A stretch of 64,000 bases of DNA, taken from positions 140,005,748 to 140,069,747 of the forward strand of contig CM035423.1 of NCBI GenBank assembly GCA_020310875.1. Reading direction: 5' to 3'. The position numbers and the translations under genes are program-made. Source of the stretch: Ceratopteris richardii (Eukaryota; Streptophyta; Polypodiopsida; Polypodiales; Pteridaceae). Below are positions 1-10,947 of the stretch, piece after piece; the first letter of the stretch is position 1; every line of letters begins with the position of its first letter. The notes below the pieces were generated by a model. It did no database searches. It had not been told where the DNA came from and saw only the letters and a list, made by a program, of their open reading frames with translations.

Positions 1-470
1 TTATAAGCTTTCCAACAAGACAAAAAACATTGCAAATGGATTCCGGATGAAGGAGAAACAACAATAACAAGACCGGGGGGTCTGCCAAAAACATCTAGAT
101 AGATAGAGTGTGTAAAAGTGAAATTTCTGCAGAATATGCAGAGAACAGGTAGTAGGGGGTGTGCTTAAGCAAGGGGGCAATTTGAGCACGTATTTCCACG
201 ACTCTAAGTCATAATACAACTCATTAGAGGTTTTAAAGACCACATACTAACCTCTTTAACCAATCAAAAGCATATACATGTCAAAAGTGAGGTCCAATCA
301 CATCAAGAGGTGAGCTAAATCTTCTCTAATCAACTTCTTTCCATTATGGGCATAATTGGATGCCTCCAACTCGTGGAAATCAGCCTCCTTTGATTGTGGA
401 TGATATGGAAGGTTCAATTTGGGGCATGTTCCCACACTCTTTAGCTTGAAAAACTTTCAACAAGGCCACC
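1..470. other. Unassigned sequence at left edge
   Basis: No coding similarity is recognised on either strand. The first 60 bases, read on the minus strand, resemble a phrase in the leaders of elements B and I (a stretch ending in TTGGAAAGCT after a TTTGTTG-type motif), so this may be decayed retrotransposon leader. The short minus-strand open frame over 1-243 has no recognisable domain and is probably chance. Confidence 0.3.
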
Positions 471-473
471 ACA

Positions 474-1850
474 GGAGAAGCATATGATAATAAAAAGAAG
501 ACCAAAAAGATTGTTGTGACCATTGAAGGGAACGAAGAGAGGTGTACGTACATAGGAGAAGACCTGAGTGCAAAAGAAGAAATGCAGCTCGTAGCTCTAT
601 TAAGGGAATACAGGGACGTGTTTGCGTGGCACTATAGAGACTTAAAGGGAGTAGATCCGAGGATATGCTCTCATAAAATCCCCATGAATGCTGATGCCAA
701 GCCTACCAAACAGAAGCCCTACACATAGAATGACACTTATGCAGCCAAGATAAAAGAAGAAATTGATAGGTTGATTGAAGCTGGATTTATCTATGAGATT
801 GAGCATATTGAGTGGGTGTCCCCCATTGTAGTGGTGCCCTAGAAGAATGGCAAGTTTCAAGTGTGTATTAACCTTAAAAAAGAGATAGTTATCCACTTCC
901 AATCACCGAACATTTATTGGAGCGTGTTGCAGACAAGGAAGTTTATAGCTTCCTCGATGGATTTTCAGGTTATAACCAAGTAGCCATTTCCCTAGAAGAT
1001 CAACACAAAACAGCCTTTGCCACCAAATGGGGAATCTTTGCATTTTGAGTGATGCCATTTGGGCTCACAAATGCACCTGCAACATTCCAAAGGCTCATGA
1101 TGTGTCATGGCTTCAAAGAGTTCTTACGAAAGAGCTTAGAAGTATATGTGGATGATTTATGTGCTCATTCCCAAGAAAGAAGATACCACATCCCTGAGCT
1201 CAGACAAATCTTGAACAAGTGTAGAGAATATCGAGTGTGTCAGAACCTAGAAAAGTGTGTATTCATGGTGCGTCGGGGTAAGATCTTAGGTCATATTGTT
1301 TCTAAGAATGGAATATCAACAGATGAGGATAAACTAAGAGCCATAGCCGAGTTACGAAGGCCAAGGAACGTTAAAGAGGTACAAGCTTTTATGGGCCAGT
1401 GTGGATATTACCGTAGGTTTATTCACATGTATGCAATCATAGCTAGGCCTCTTTATGGCTTATTTTGAGTGGAACGACGAATGTGAAAATTCCTTCAATG
1501 AGCTGAAGAGATGTTTGTGCACAACACCAATACTGACCACTCCTGATTGGAATAAACCATTTCATGTCCATGTGGATGAATCAAATCATGCCATAGAATG
1601 TGTGCTAGCTCAACCCACAGGTGAAGGAAATTCAGATTTGCCCATAGCATACGCTAGTAGACAGCTAACCGCAACTGAACGAAACTATACCACCACTGAG
1701 CGATAGGGCTTAGGCATGGTATATGCTGTGAAGAAGTTTAGACACTATTTATTGGCTAACAAGTTCAAGTTTTTTATTGATCATCAAGCTTTTTTATATT
1801 TGGTCAATAAACCTTGCAATACATGACACTTAGTAAGATGGTTCCTCTTA
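474..1850 (+). pseudogene. Ty3/Gypsy pol remnant (RT and RNase H), element G
   Basis: This is a decayed piece of the pol gene found intact at 19020-20440. It covers the segment just before RT, most of RT and the start of RNase H. The RT catalytic motif YVDD is kept near 1147-1158 and the downstream VFMVR, KILGHIVSKNGIST and YYRRFIHMYAIIA stretches are clear. RNase H begins with HVHVDES near 1565. The frame is broken by stops (for example TAG at 726 and TGA at 1048) and small deletions; several stops fit CGA-to-TGA change. Homology ends near 1845 within RNase H and the sequence passes directly to the polypurine tract and LTR, so integrase and the third ORF have been deleted. Confidence 0.85.
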
Positions 1851-1922
1851 CAGGATGGACACTACCTCTCAAAGCACTACATGGAACAAACCTTACAATA
1901 AGGGTCTATTAGGGCTGACATA

Positions 1923-1933
1923 CTAGGGGGGAG
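1923..1933 (+). promoter_or_regulatory. Polypurine tract of element G
   Basis: CTAGGGGGGAG lies immediately before the TG that opens the LTR at 1934. The same tract-LTR junction is seen in element A (28031-28045). It would prime plus-strand DNA synthesis. Confidence 0.7.
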
Positions 1934-2520
1934 TGTTAAAGCTCAAGGTCAAGGACAAGCATAATAAGTGGATCAAAGAAGTGGGCACACAAGAAGAAGG
2001 AGCACATAGGGAGCTCCAAGAAGTGTATGTAAATTTTCAAAAGAAATCCCTATAAAATAGTGATTTTCATCACTAAAACCATTGTAAACACCATTTTCTA
2101 TTTTTGTAACTCCATTTTGTTCAAGAGGAGGAGTGCTCCAGCTTGAGGTACAAATTTTCATAATTTTTAGACTTTGTTTGAGCCCCCAAATAAGCCCTGA
2201 AATCTAATTTTTAACTAGGCCGAGCACTAGGTCTGTACAGGGCCAAAACTAGTTGAAAAACTATAAAAACAGCTAGAGAGCTCATTTTTGAGGTTAGCTT
2301 GTTAGAGATTAGAGCTTTTGTAAGAGAAATCTTTGGTAATCGAAGCTTTCCATTGTTCCTCTCTTTGCTCTTACCGTGTGCGCATGTGTGTGTATGTGTG
2401 TGCATGCTTGTGTGCTTTCACTCATGCACTTGTGCCTTCACTCTCTCATGGTCTTCATACCGGTCCTCACGTCTCCGCAGATTGACAAGTAAAGGAGGTG
2501 GTGCTTATGCTTGAGCTACA
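1934..2520 (+). repeat. 3' LTR of element G
   Basis: The LTR starts TGTTAAAGCTCAAGG and ends GAGCTACA. It is related to the LTRs at 9108-9735 (+), 6152-6778 (-) and more distantly 12152-12716. It contains a TATA-like ACTATAAAAAC near 2262, a GT-rich alternating purine-pyrimidine tract near 2378-2407 and a degenerate copy of the GAGGAGTCCTC dyad. The sequence right after it (2521) is the minus-strand gag of element I, so two oppositely oriented elements meet here. Confidence 0.8.
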
Positions 2521-4299
2521 CCAATGTGGTTTGTGTATTTTCTTTCAATAGTGTAATATGGAGCATTAGGGTTATCTTGGGGTTGAGCCATCATTGGGCA
2601 AACATTAGCCATGTGGTCTCCTCCACAGCTGTAACATTGCTTCAATGAGGTGAGCCTTGGTGTTTGTCTATTTTGAACTCTTAGCTTCTTGGTAACCTGC
2701 TCAGCTATCTCATCTATCTCCATGGAGGTTTTGGAGGTGTAACTAGTAGAACTGTTAGAATCCTTATAGAGCTTCGACAATTCTAACTCCTCACCCAAGT
2801 TGTCTTCTATGTCTATCCACATCCGCACACAGTCTTCTATGGATCTAGGCTCTTTCAAGTACACATATGATCTTAACTTGGTGCTTAGTAAGCCATCTAA
2901 AAACAAGGTCACTTGTTTGGCTGGTGTGGGTAACTCAAGAATAGGGCATCTTTCTAAGTACCGTCTGAACCGTCTTCCTGCAAGTCACAAAGTTTCTTGG
3001 GGTGTCTGCTTGAAGCTATGGATCAAGGATGATGTATTATGCCTGATGCCACTCGTGGAAAATTCTACAATGAATTTGTCTAGTAGTTGACCTATATCTC
3101 GATAGTTACGAATATTCAAGGGTTGAAACCAAGCTAAGGTAGTGCCTTTAAGAGTCAAACCAAATGCTTCAAACTGGGTGAACAAATCCTCAAGTTGTTC
3201 AACTCTTAACACTTGTTTGTACTCGGCCACATGATCATAAGGATCTCTTGTCCCGTCAAAGTAGTTTTTCATTGCCTTGACTACTTGGGAGGGTCTAAGG
3301 GTTCCTGGGTACTCTCGAGGTCTGAGCAATGGAAAGTCATGATCATCTCTTTGGTGCCTATGTTCTCTATGTCTCTCTCTTTCAGGTCTTTCACTTTCAA
3401 ATCCAGATCTATCTCTACCCACAATGTGTGCAAAGCTGACTTGAGGTCTCTCTCTTGCTCTTTCCCTTTGGGTTTCATGAGCCTTGGATGATTATTCTCC
3501 TTGGAGGCCATGGGAAACATTAGACCTTGGTGGAGGGAAAATCAATTCACTCTTCCAAGTGTATGCATGCCTGTCATGCTCTGATGCCAAGAACATTCTC
3601 TCCGATGTGTTATCTAGATAGATAACTTTTCCTGGTGTCTCAGGGTCCTTGAATTCGTAGATGGTGATTATTGGGTTAGGTTGATCTGTCTTGAATCTCC
3701 AAAAGGCTTCCTCCGTTTCTCTATTCAAGAATAGTTCTATGCTTTTGTTGTCTTGAGGGATCCACTCTGGAGTGATCACTCTCGTCAAGACTGACTTGCC
3801 TCTAGGAGTCTTGGGTTCTCGTCCTAGGTCCCCTTACTCTAGGTCTCCTATCTCATTCTCAGGAATGATATTTCCAAACTTATCTATCCTATCACGTAAA
3901 CTTGTAACCACATACATGGTTCCTTGCTTGTCAATATATGAACCCTCTTTGAATTTGACCACTGGGTCTTCAAGTTCGAAGGGTTGATCTAGATTTTTGA
4001 ATTACTGACCGCATCAAACCATCCTCATAGATGTGTGCACCTAATAGGTTTTTCCTAATATATTCCAATTGTGTCTTATAGGGAATTTCTAGAGTTTTAT
4101 TCAGATAGGAAATGCTTGAGTTACCTGCAAGTCTCTCCATGCTAAAAAACATTTTTGAACCACTTGTGTCCAAACTTAGCATGTAAGGATAACCATTGAG
4201 TTGGTGTGCCCAAGACTTAGCTATATGGATGACACTAGCCTTAGAAGATCTAATGCTTTGTCTATCCTTGCATAGGTGTCTACCAGATCTCAGGTTCAT
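2521..4299 (-). pseudogene. Ty3/Gypsy gag pseudogene, element I
   Basis: Read on the minus strand from 4299, the protein begins MNLRSGRHL, the same N-terminus as the gag proteins of elements A, B and E. Recognisable segments follow in order: the YKTQLEYIR region (about 4060), IPQDNKSIELFLNRET (about 3720), the Ty3 gag core with NYFDGTRDPYDHVAEYKQVL (about 3260-3190) and the LERCP/LFLDGLLSTKLRSYVYLKEP region (about 2950-2830). The zinc knuckle CYSCGGDHMANVC lies near 2590-2630. Several frameshifts and stops break the frame, so it is non-functional. It ends abruptly at the LTR of G, after the YTNH motif. Confidence 0.85.
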
Positions 4300-4549
4300 A
4301 AGCTTTGACTTCAGGTCCCCAAATTCCCCTTTGTATTACTAAAAATTCTTTGGAGTCCCCTTGGTTTTCTATTCCCACCTGAGGGTCAACTTCAAAATAC
4401 TATATCTATAACTCCACGTATTAGTTTTTGTAGTACTAAAAACGAGCTTTCCAACAAACCCAAAATCACAACAAACAGATTTCGTATGAGAAAGTTATGT
4501 CCAATCAGGTTTCTGGGGGTCAAAACATGCAAACAGGACCTCTCAGAGA
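4300..4549 (-). other. Element I leader, gag-proximal part
   Basis: This non-coding leader between the repeat array and the gag start contains, on the minus strand, a phrase around TTTCTCATACGAAATC shared with the B leader near 10840-10870. No gene is seen. Confidence 0.5.
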
Positions 4550-5875
4550 ATCACGATTTTTTGCAAATGAGGTAGCCAAAAAGTTGTGTTTTTTATCACA
4601 GAATCGCGATTCTCTCAAAATCCACTCCAAAGAATTGTGACTTTCTCAAACTCACTAAGTCTAGGGAATCACAAATTTTTAGCAGAGAATCACGACTTTC
4701 TTGCAGAGAATCACAAAATTCTTCTACAGAATCATGATTTTCTCAATTTTCCTCAATTCCAAAGAATCGCGATTTTCTCAAATCTAAGGCTAGAGAATAG
4801 CAACTTTCTTCTAGAGAATCTTGAATTTCTCAGATATTCTAAGTCCAGAGTATCACAAATTTCTAGTAGAGAATCGTGAATTTCTAGGAGAGAAATGCGA
4901 CTTTCTCAAACTCACTAAGTCTAGGGAATCACAAAATTTTTAGCAGAGAATCACGACTTTCTTGCAGAGAATCACAAAATTCTTCTACAGAATCACGATT
5001 TTCTCAATTTTCCTCAATTCCAAAGAATCGCGATTTTCTCAAATCTAAGGCTAGAGAATAGCAACTTTCTTCCAGAGAATCTTGAATTTCTCAGATTTTC
5101 TAAGTTTAGAGTATCCCAAATTTCTAGTAGAGAATCGTGAATTTCTAGGAGAGAAATGCGACTTTCTCAAGCACACCGAATCCAGGAAATCGCAAGTTTC
5201 TTCCAGAGACTCGCAAATTTCTCAAAATGCTCAAGTCCAAAGAATCATAAATTTCTAGTAGGAAATCGTGAATTTCTTCCAGAGAATCACGATTTTCTCA
5301 ATTTTCCTAAAATCCAAAGAATCGTTATTTTCTCAAATCTAAGGACAGAGAATCGGGACTCTCTTCCAGAGAATTTCAAATTTCTCAAATTTTCTAAGTC
5401 TAGAGAATCGCAAATTTCTAGCAGAGAATTACCAATTTCTTCCAGAGAATCATGAATTTCTTCCAGAGAATCATGATTTTCTCAATTTTCCTCAAACCTA
5501 AAGAATTGCAATTTTCTCAAATCTAAGGCCAGAGAATCGCGACTTTCTTCCAGAGAATCTAGAATCTCAAAAATTTTCTAAGTTTAGAGAATCACAAATT
5601 TCTAGCAGAGAATCATGATTTTCTCAATTCCAAAATGCAGAGAATTGCAATTTTCTCAAAATCCTCAGATCCAAAGAATCACGATTTTCTCAAAATGCTA
5701 ACTCCAAAGAATTGTGATTTTCTCAAAATGCTAACTCTGGAGAATCCCAATTTTCTCACTTTCAGAGAATCGTGATTTTCTCTAAAGTTTTTAAGCGTGA
5801 AAAGATTTTTGAATTTTCCAAAGAATCGTGATTTTATGAGAAAATGATTTTTTGAGTTTTTAGATGGGAATTTTG
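4550..5875 (-). repeat. Leader short-repeat array, element I (GAATCGCGATTTTCTC type)
   Basis: About 1.3 kb of degenerate repeats of the type AGAGAATCGCGATTTTCTC, with spacers such as TTTCTTCCAGAGAATC, at roughly 20-40 bp intervals. The palindrome ATCGCGAT is exact at 4603-4610 and again near 5027 and 4755-4765; most copies have one or two changes. A larger duplication of roughly 250 bp (about 4640-4890 and 4905-5155) is also visible. The array lies between PBS and gag, the same place as arrays in H, B, A and E. Short open frames through it are by-products of the repeat. Confidence 0.85.
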
Positions 5876-6125
5876 AATTTTGTGAAAAGCACAAGCGCAT
5901 GCACTCTCAAGCACTCCCTAGCTCTTTATTGCACTCCCACACATGAGAAATGATGTGAAAATGGTGAAAATGCACTGAAAAACGAAAAAATTCTATGATG
6001 AAGAAGACATTGATGATGGTGATGATGAAGATGGAGAAGAAAAAAAAAAAAATAGAAAATGACTATTTCCTTCCAATGTCACAAATCTATGATGTTACTA
6101 TCGCAACGCTCGTCCTCGAGCTCTC
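5876..6125 (-). other. Element I leader, PBS-proximal part
   Basis: Non-coding. Near 6000-6050 it holds a GAAGAAGAT-rich tract (pyrimidine-rich on the element strand), matching similar tracts after the PBS in B (about 9845-9905) and A (about 12828-12905). Confidence 0.55.
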
Positions 6126-6143
6126 TCCCCAACAACGACGCCA
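6126..6143 (-). promoter_or_regulatory. Primer-binding site (tRNA-Asp type), element I
   Basis: The minus strand reads TGGCGTCGTTGTTGGGGA, 15 of 18 positions matching the tRNA-Asp site in A and E. It lies 8 bases inside the LTR end at 6152. Confidence 0.8.
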
Positions 6144-6151
6144 AAATTTGG

Positions 6152-6778
6152 TGTAGCTCAAGCATGAGTATCACCACCTTTACTTGTCAATCCGTGGAGA
6201 CATGATGACTCTTATGAAGACCATGAGCAAGTGAAGGCACAAGTGCGTGAGTGAAAGCACACAAGCATGCACACACATACACACACATGAGCACACGATA
6301 AGAGCAAAGAGAGGAACAATGGAAAGATTCTATTACAAAGAACTCTCTTACAAAGCTCAAATCTCTAAAAATCCAGCTCTCTAACAAGCTAACCCCAAAA
6401 ATGAGCTCTCTGTCTCTTTTTATAGCTTTCTGACTAGTTTTGGTCCTGTCCAGACTTAGTGTCCGGCCTAGTTAAAAATTAGGTTCCAAGGCTTATTTGA
6501 GGACCCAAACAGAGTCTAAAATTTATGAAAATTGGTATGATGATACTTCTAATACTCCTCAAGCTTGAGGACTCCTCGGCTTGAACAAAATGGAGTTACA
6601 AAAATATGAAATGGTATTTACAATGGCTTTTAGTGATACAAATCACTATTTTTATAGGGATTCCTTCTAAAAATTTGATATGTACTTCTTGGAGCTCCCT
6701 ACTTGCTCCTTCTTCTTTTATGTCCACTTCTTTGACATATTCTTGCGCTTCATTCCTGACCTTGAGTGCTAAAAATCA
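6152..6778 (-). repeat. 5' LTR of element I
   Basis: This is the reverse complement of the LTR type at 1934-2520 and 9108-9735. Its inner end (TGTAGCTCAAGC on the plus strand at 6152) abuts the PBS. The outer end is degenerate and placed at about 6770-6778. It keeps the CA-rich tract near 6260-6300 and most of the GAGGAGTCCTC dyad at 6566-6578. The 83 bases from 6779 to 6861, up to the next LTR, are unassigned. Confidence 0.8.
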
Positions 6779-6861
6779 TGAACAAAAAATTTTCCAAATT
6801 CAAATATGCTTTATAGACGTTACATTTTTCAAAGATTTGTATGGGATTAGGTATGTGTTAC

Positions 6862-7573
6862 TGTTGTAGAGAAAAGAGGCACAACAGAGGAGCCCCAAAA
6901 TTTTCAAATTAATGAGCATAATTTTTCTTCTTCAAAATTCTATGAAATTCCCTCAACGCCATGTAAAAGCACTAGAGGAGCCCTCTAGATGTATAAGCCC
7001 CAAATTCTTGTAACATAACGCTTGTGAAATAGTAGGAAATTAGAGCTAGTCAATAAAAGTGCCGGTCTCTTGTGTGAAAGGACTATTTTTAGGGCACATG
7101 TACATAAGTCACTTTGTGAATCTTGTAAACAACTTTTTGTCATTGTGAAGAATTGAAGAGATTTTTGAATTTGCTTCTTTCATGTAGATTTCATCCTTCT
7201 TCATGATCTTTTGCATGTGTCTAATGCTTGAAATGTGTGTGTAGGAATGTTATGTATCCCTTTCCATCCCTTTTCAACTATTGTAGTGTGTGTGAGCCAT
7301 TACGAGTTGTGGAGTGAGTGTTGGTGTTTCTTGCCATTCACTATTTTGCTCATAACTTGAAGTGCATCTATTAGATTTGAGTGAGAACACTAGTATTAGA
7401 TATGTCTCGTTGAGAGCTTCGAAATGAACCTACTATTGATCATATTCGGAGTTCAGAGATGAGATAAAAGTTCGATTAAATGTGTATTAATCCACCACTA
7501 TATGCACTTGTGGAGCGGTTGAGGTCTAGTCTCATCGACACAAGTCCCTAATACTTCGCGACTTAGGTACACA
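6862..7573 (+). repeat. 5' LTR of element H
   Basis: It starts TGTTGTAGAG and is a diverged, shorter relative of the element E LTR (43714-44608). Shared blocks include AGTAGGAAATTAG, AAAGTGCCGGTC, GTGTGAAAGGAC and the dyad CTAGAGGAGCCCTCTAG (6972-6988). The end near ACACA at 7573 is set by comparison with E and by the PBS that follows. Confidence 0.8.
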
Positions 7574-7579
7574 CGTTTT

Positions 7580-7597
7580 TGGCACCGTTGTCGAGGA
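7580..7597 (+). promoter_or_regulatory. Primer-binding site (tRNA-Asp type), element H
   Basis: TGGCACCGTTGTCGAGGA differs from the E and A site at three positions. All three changes are G-to-A or C-to-T transitions. It lies seven bases after the LTR end. Confidence 0.8.
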
Positions 7598-8230
7598 AGA
7601 AACCTAACCAAGGTGCCTTTGTGATGGCTAGATCTCTGGAGTGAAGGAATCGTACTTGTAGAGGTGAATTCATTCGGTGGGAAGTAGTCAAGTACTTCAA
7701 CACTTGTTACTTCACACTCTTGGGGTGTGTGTAATGAGTTTTTAGGTTTAGGGTTAGGAGTGAAGAAGTAAGGGAACAGTTAGGGTTAGGCAAGAGAGAG
7801 AAGTAGAGTAGGGAGAGTAGATTACACCAAGAAAAAAGTCCCAAAAAATTATCAAAATTAGTTTAGTTTAGGTCTTAGGCAACTTAAAGCTCTAAAAACC
7901 AAAAAAACTAGTTCAGTTGATCACTTGTGAGAACAGGTATCATGAGGAGGGCATTGACCGGTATTGCCGCAATGGTATCGTGCCTAGCAAGCTAAAGAGT
8001 GACATTGAGAGCACAAATTTTGGTTGAGGCATCCTTGAAGGTAAGATATACAAATGTTTGGTATCAAAAACACCTTAAGAACACACACACACACACACGA
8101 TTAAAAGAGTTTTCTGATATCATGGGGTATAACAAAGAGTTTTTTGATGTCCATTAGGTGATACAGGGGATCAAGAGTGAAGAGGTGAGGTAAAGAAACA
8201 CTTTTCACATAAAAAAATTAAGATTAGAGG
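7598..8230 (+). other. Element H leader, PBS-proximal part
   Basis: Non-coding leader related to that of E: a block around TTGGGGTGTGTGTAATGAG near 7717-7740 aligns with 44755-44780. It holds a (CA)n microsatellite at about 8082-8098. No gene is seen. Confidence 0.55.
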
Positions 8231-8870
8231 AAATTTGGTTGAAGTATCATGTTCGGTTGAGTTTTGGTATCACGATACCAAAATTCCCTAGTATCGCGAT
8301 ACTCTCCTGGTATTGTATCGCTGCATACCCACTTGAGGTATTGCGATACCATTTCGGTATCATATCATCAAGTGCCGGTATCACGATCGTGATCGCCAGG
8401 TGGTATTGTATCACGATCCACCCAATATCATATCATCCCAATCACGGTATCATATCGTCGACCGATCGGTATATCATATGCAACATTGGTATCATATCAC
8501 CAAGGACTTTGGTATCGCATTTGTCACTCACTCTGGTATCATATCGTGCATAAAGTGGTATCATATTGTGCATAAAGTGGTATCGTATCGCCTGGCGCTT
8601 TGGTATCGTATCACTCATAGAGTCAATATCGTATCGTGAGCATTCCAGTATCGTATCATGTGATTTCTGGTATTGTATCGTGTAGTAGTCAAGTATCGTA
8701 TCATTGACTGCCTTGGTATCATATCGTGGGGTTGCAGAGGTATTGTATCATCTGCACCTCCAGTATCGTATCATGCCACTTAGTGATATCATATCGCCTA
8801 GACTTTTGGTATCGTATCGTGCCAAGTCTGGTATTGTATCCTCTGTGTGGTATCACCAGTGGTATTGTCC
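8231..8870 (+). repeat. Leader short-repeat array, element H (GGTATCGTATCGTG type)
   Basis: About 640 bp of imperfect repeats built on GGTATCGTATCGTG and TATCATATCG, most units 20-30 bp. The palindrome GTATCGCGATAC occurs at 8291-8302 with ATCGCGAT at 8293-8300. Unit sequence is close to the array of B (10200-10760) although the two elements carry different LTR families. Open frames here (repeated YRIV-like peptides) are by-products. Confidence 0.85.
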
Positions 8871-8961
8871 AGAACCATTCAAGCTATTTGGGAGCAAAAT
8901 TTGAAGTGATTGAGGAGTGAATTAAAGGAAAGTAAGGAGTAGACATAGGCCCAAAGGGGTG

Positions 8962-9107
8962 AAAACGTAATATCAGGATGGGTGCATAGTAGCCAAAGAA
9001 GTGTCATCTCATCGGTAGGAAGTGCAACCCAAGCTAGTCATCACTCGATCTACGCGGACACCTCTAGTGACTCAGAGGAGAAACTACTCATGGCCTCAGA
9101 GGACATG
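8962..9107 (+). pseudogene. gag 5' stump of element H
   Basis: The sequence aligns with the first 140 or so bases of E gag (46126-46266). Shared blocks cover the AGAAGTGT, ATCACT, GTGACTCAGA(G/A)GGAG-like and CATGGCCTCAGAGGACATG stretches. The start codon and frame are damaged. The stump ends exactly where the LTR of element B begins, so B inserted into H gag. The remainder of H is not visible in this window. Confidence 0.65.
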
Positions 9108-9735
9108 TGTTGAAGCTCAAGGTCAAGGACAAAGCATAGAAGCACATCAAGGAAGTGGACACACAAGAAAGCGGAGCAAGTAGGGAGCTCCAAGAAGCAC
9201 CTGCCAAATTTTCAGAAGAAATCCCTATAAAAATAATGATTTTTATCTTTAAAAACCATGGTAAATACCATTTTCCATTTTTCTAACTCCATTTTGTTCA
9301 AGCCGAGGAGTCCTCGAGCTTGAGGAGTATTAGAACTATCATCCTACCAGTTTTCATAATTTTTAGACTCCGTTTGAGCCCCCAAATAAGCCCTAGAACC
9401 TATTTTTTAACTAGGCCAGACACTAGGTCTAGACACGGCCAAAACCACTCAAAAAACTATAAAAAGGGCTGGAGAGCTCATTTTTGGGGGTATCTTGTTG
9501 TAGTTTTGAGCTTTGTAAGAGATTTCTTTTGTAATCGAAGATCTTCCATTGTTCCACTCTTTGCTCTTACCTTGTGCGCGTGTGTGTGTATGTGTGTGCA
9601 TGCTTGTGTGCTTTCACTCACGCACTTGTGCCATCACTTGCTCATGGTCTTCATACCAGTCCTCACGTCTCCACGGAGTGACATTTATGAGGTGAAGCTC
9701 CTCACATTGGTACTTGCCATTGTGCTAGAGTGACA
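9108..9735 (+). repeat. 5' LTR of element B
   Basis: It starts TGTTGAAGCTCAAGG and ends GAGTGACA. TATA-box-like TATAAAAAG is at 9458-9466, a GT-rich tract at about 9577-9605, and the dyad CGAGGAGTCCTCG at 9304-9316. It is the same family as 1934-2520 and 6152-6778. The probable 5-bp target sequence on the left is ACATG (9103-9107); the matching copy is not in the window. Confidence 0.85.
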
Positions 9736-9742
9736 CCAAATT

Positions 9743-9760
9743 TGGTGCCGTTGCCAGGGA
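9743..9760 (+). promoter_or_regulatory. Primer-binding site (tRNA-Asp type), element B
   Basis: TGGTGCCGTTGCCAGGGA has two transitions compared with the exact site in A and E and lies seven bases after the LTR end. Confidence 0.8.
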
Positions 9761-10199
9761 GAGAGCTTGAAGGACGAGCGTGTGACGATAAGACGTAGAA
9801 TAGCGATGTTGGAAGGTAAAAAAATCACCATTTTTAGTTCAGTTTTTGAGTTTTCCTTCTTCTTCATCTTCATCATCATCACCATCTTCTCCCATCTTCA
9901 TAATCTCTGATTTTTTCCATTTTTGGCTGTACATTCACCTCGTGTTTCACTTGTGGCTGTGAGCAAGAAGCATAGAGGTTATTTAGAGCTGAAACGCTCA
10001 AGAAATAGCCTTGAAATCCACCTCAAACATGAAAAATCTGAGCGAGGGTATCGTGCAATGACAAGACCTGCGTCTGGTATGCGAGTGTCATATTGTGACT
10101 TTGGAGGGTGACTTTGCATCTACAGGCAGATAGGAGTGACAAGGAGGACACAAGATACACATATCTGCAAAATTTTTTGAATTTGGGTATTGAAATCTC
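9761..10199 (+). other. Element B leader, PBS-proximal part
   Basis: Non-coding. It includes a pyrimidine-rich CTTCATCTTCATCAT tract near 9850-9905, matching A and I. A degenerate splice-donor-like GATAAGA near 9790 corresponds to the donor position in A. No gene is seen. Confidence 0.5.
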
Positions 10200-10760
10200 C
10201 AAGTATCGTGTCCGGTTGAGTTTTGGTATCGCGATACTAGAAGTCCCGTGTATCACAATACCAGAACTCCTGTGTATCATGATACTTGTTGAGGTATTGT
10301 ATCGTGCATATCCACTTGAGGTATCACGATACCATTCTGGTATCGTATCATCAAGTGCTGGTATCGCGATCGCAGTCAACCCAGTGGTATCATATTGTGG
10401 TCCACCTGGTATCGTATCGTGCACCTTGTGGTATCATATCGTGTAGCACAACCAGTATCGTATGGCGGTTAGAGTGATATTGTATCGTCTGCCAAGTTGG
10501 TATCATATCACGAACTCGGTATCGTAAAGCCTCTTGTTTTGGTATCGTATCGTCCGATCCTTTGGTATCGTATCGCTCAAAGAGTCAGTATCGTATCGTG
10601 CAATTTCTAGTATTGTATCACATCAGGTCAAGTGGTATCGTATCATCTACTGAGTGGTATCGTATCGTGCAAATCAGAGGTATTGTATCGTGACCATTTC
10701 CAATATCGTATCGTCTAGGGTCGTATTGTCTACAGTGGTATCATGTATCATGGAAAATCT
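10200..10760 (+). repeat. Leader short-repeat array, element B (GGTATCGTATCGTG type)
   Basis: About 560 bp of imperfect repeats of GGTATCGTATCGTG with variable spacers of about 10-20 bp. The palindrome GTATCGCGATAC lies at 10226-10237 (ATCGCGAT 10228-10235). The flanking phrase TCCGGTTGAGTTTTGGTATC is nearly shared with the start of the H array, pointing to common origin or exchange between element families. From 10761 to 10947 the leader carries the TTTCTCATATGAAATC phrase also seen in element I. Confidence 0.85.
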
Positions 10761-10947
10761 GTTGTATCGCATGTTCTGTGGTACTCCTAGAGAGAGCTTG
10801 TTTCCCTGTTTTAACCCCAGAACCATGAACTGGCATAACTTTCTCATATGAAATCCGTTTGTTGTGATTTTGGGTTCGTTGGAAACCAAGGAGTTCCAAA
10901 GGATTTTGAGCAATACAAGAGAACCTTGGGACAAAAAGAGAAGGCTT

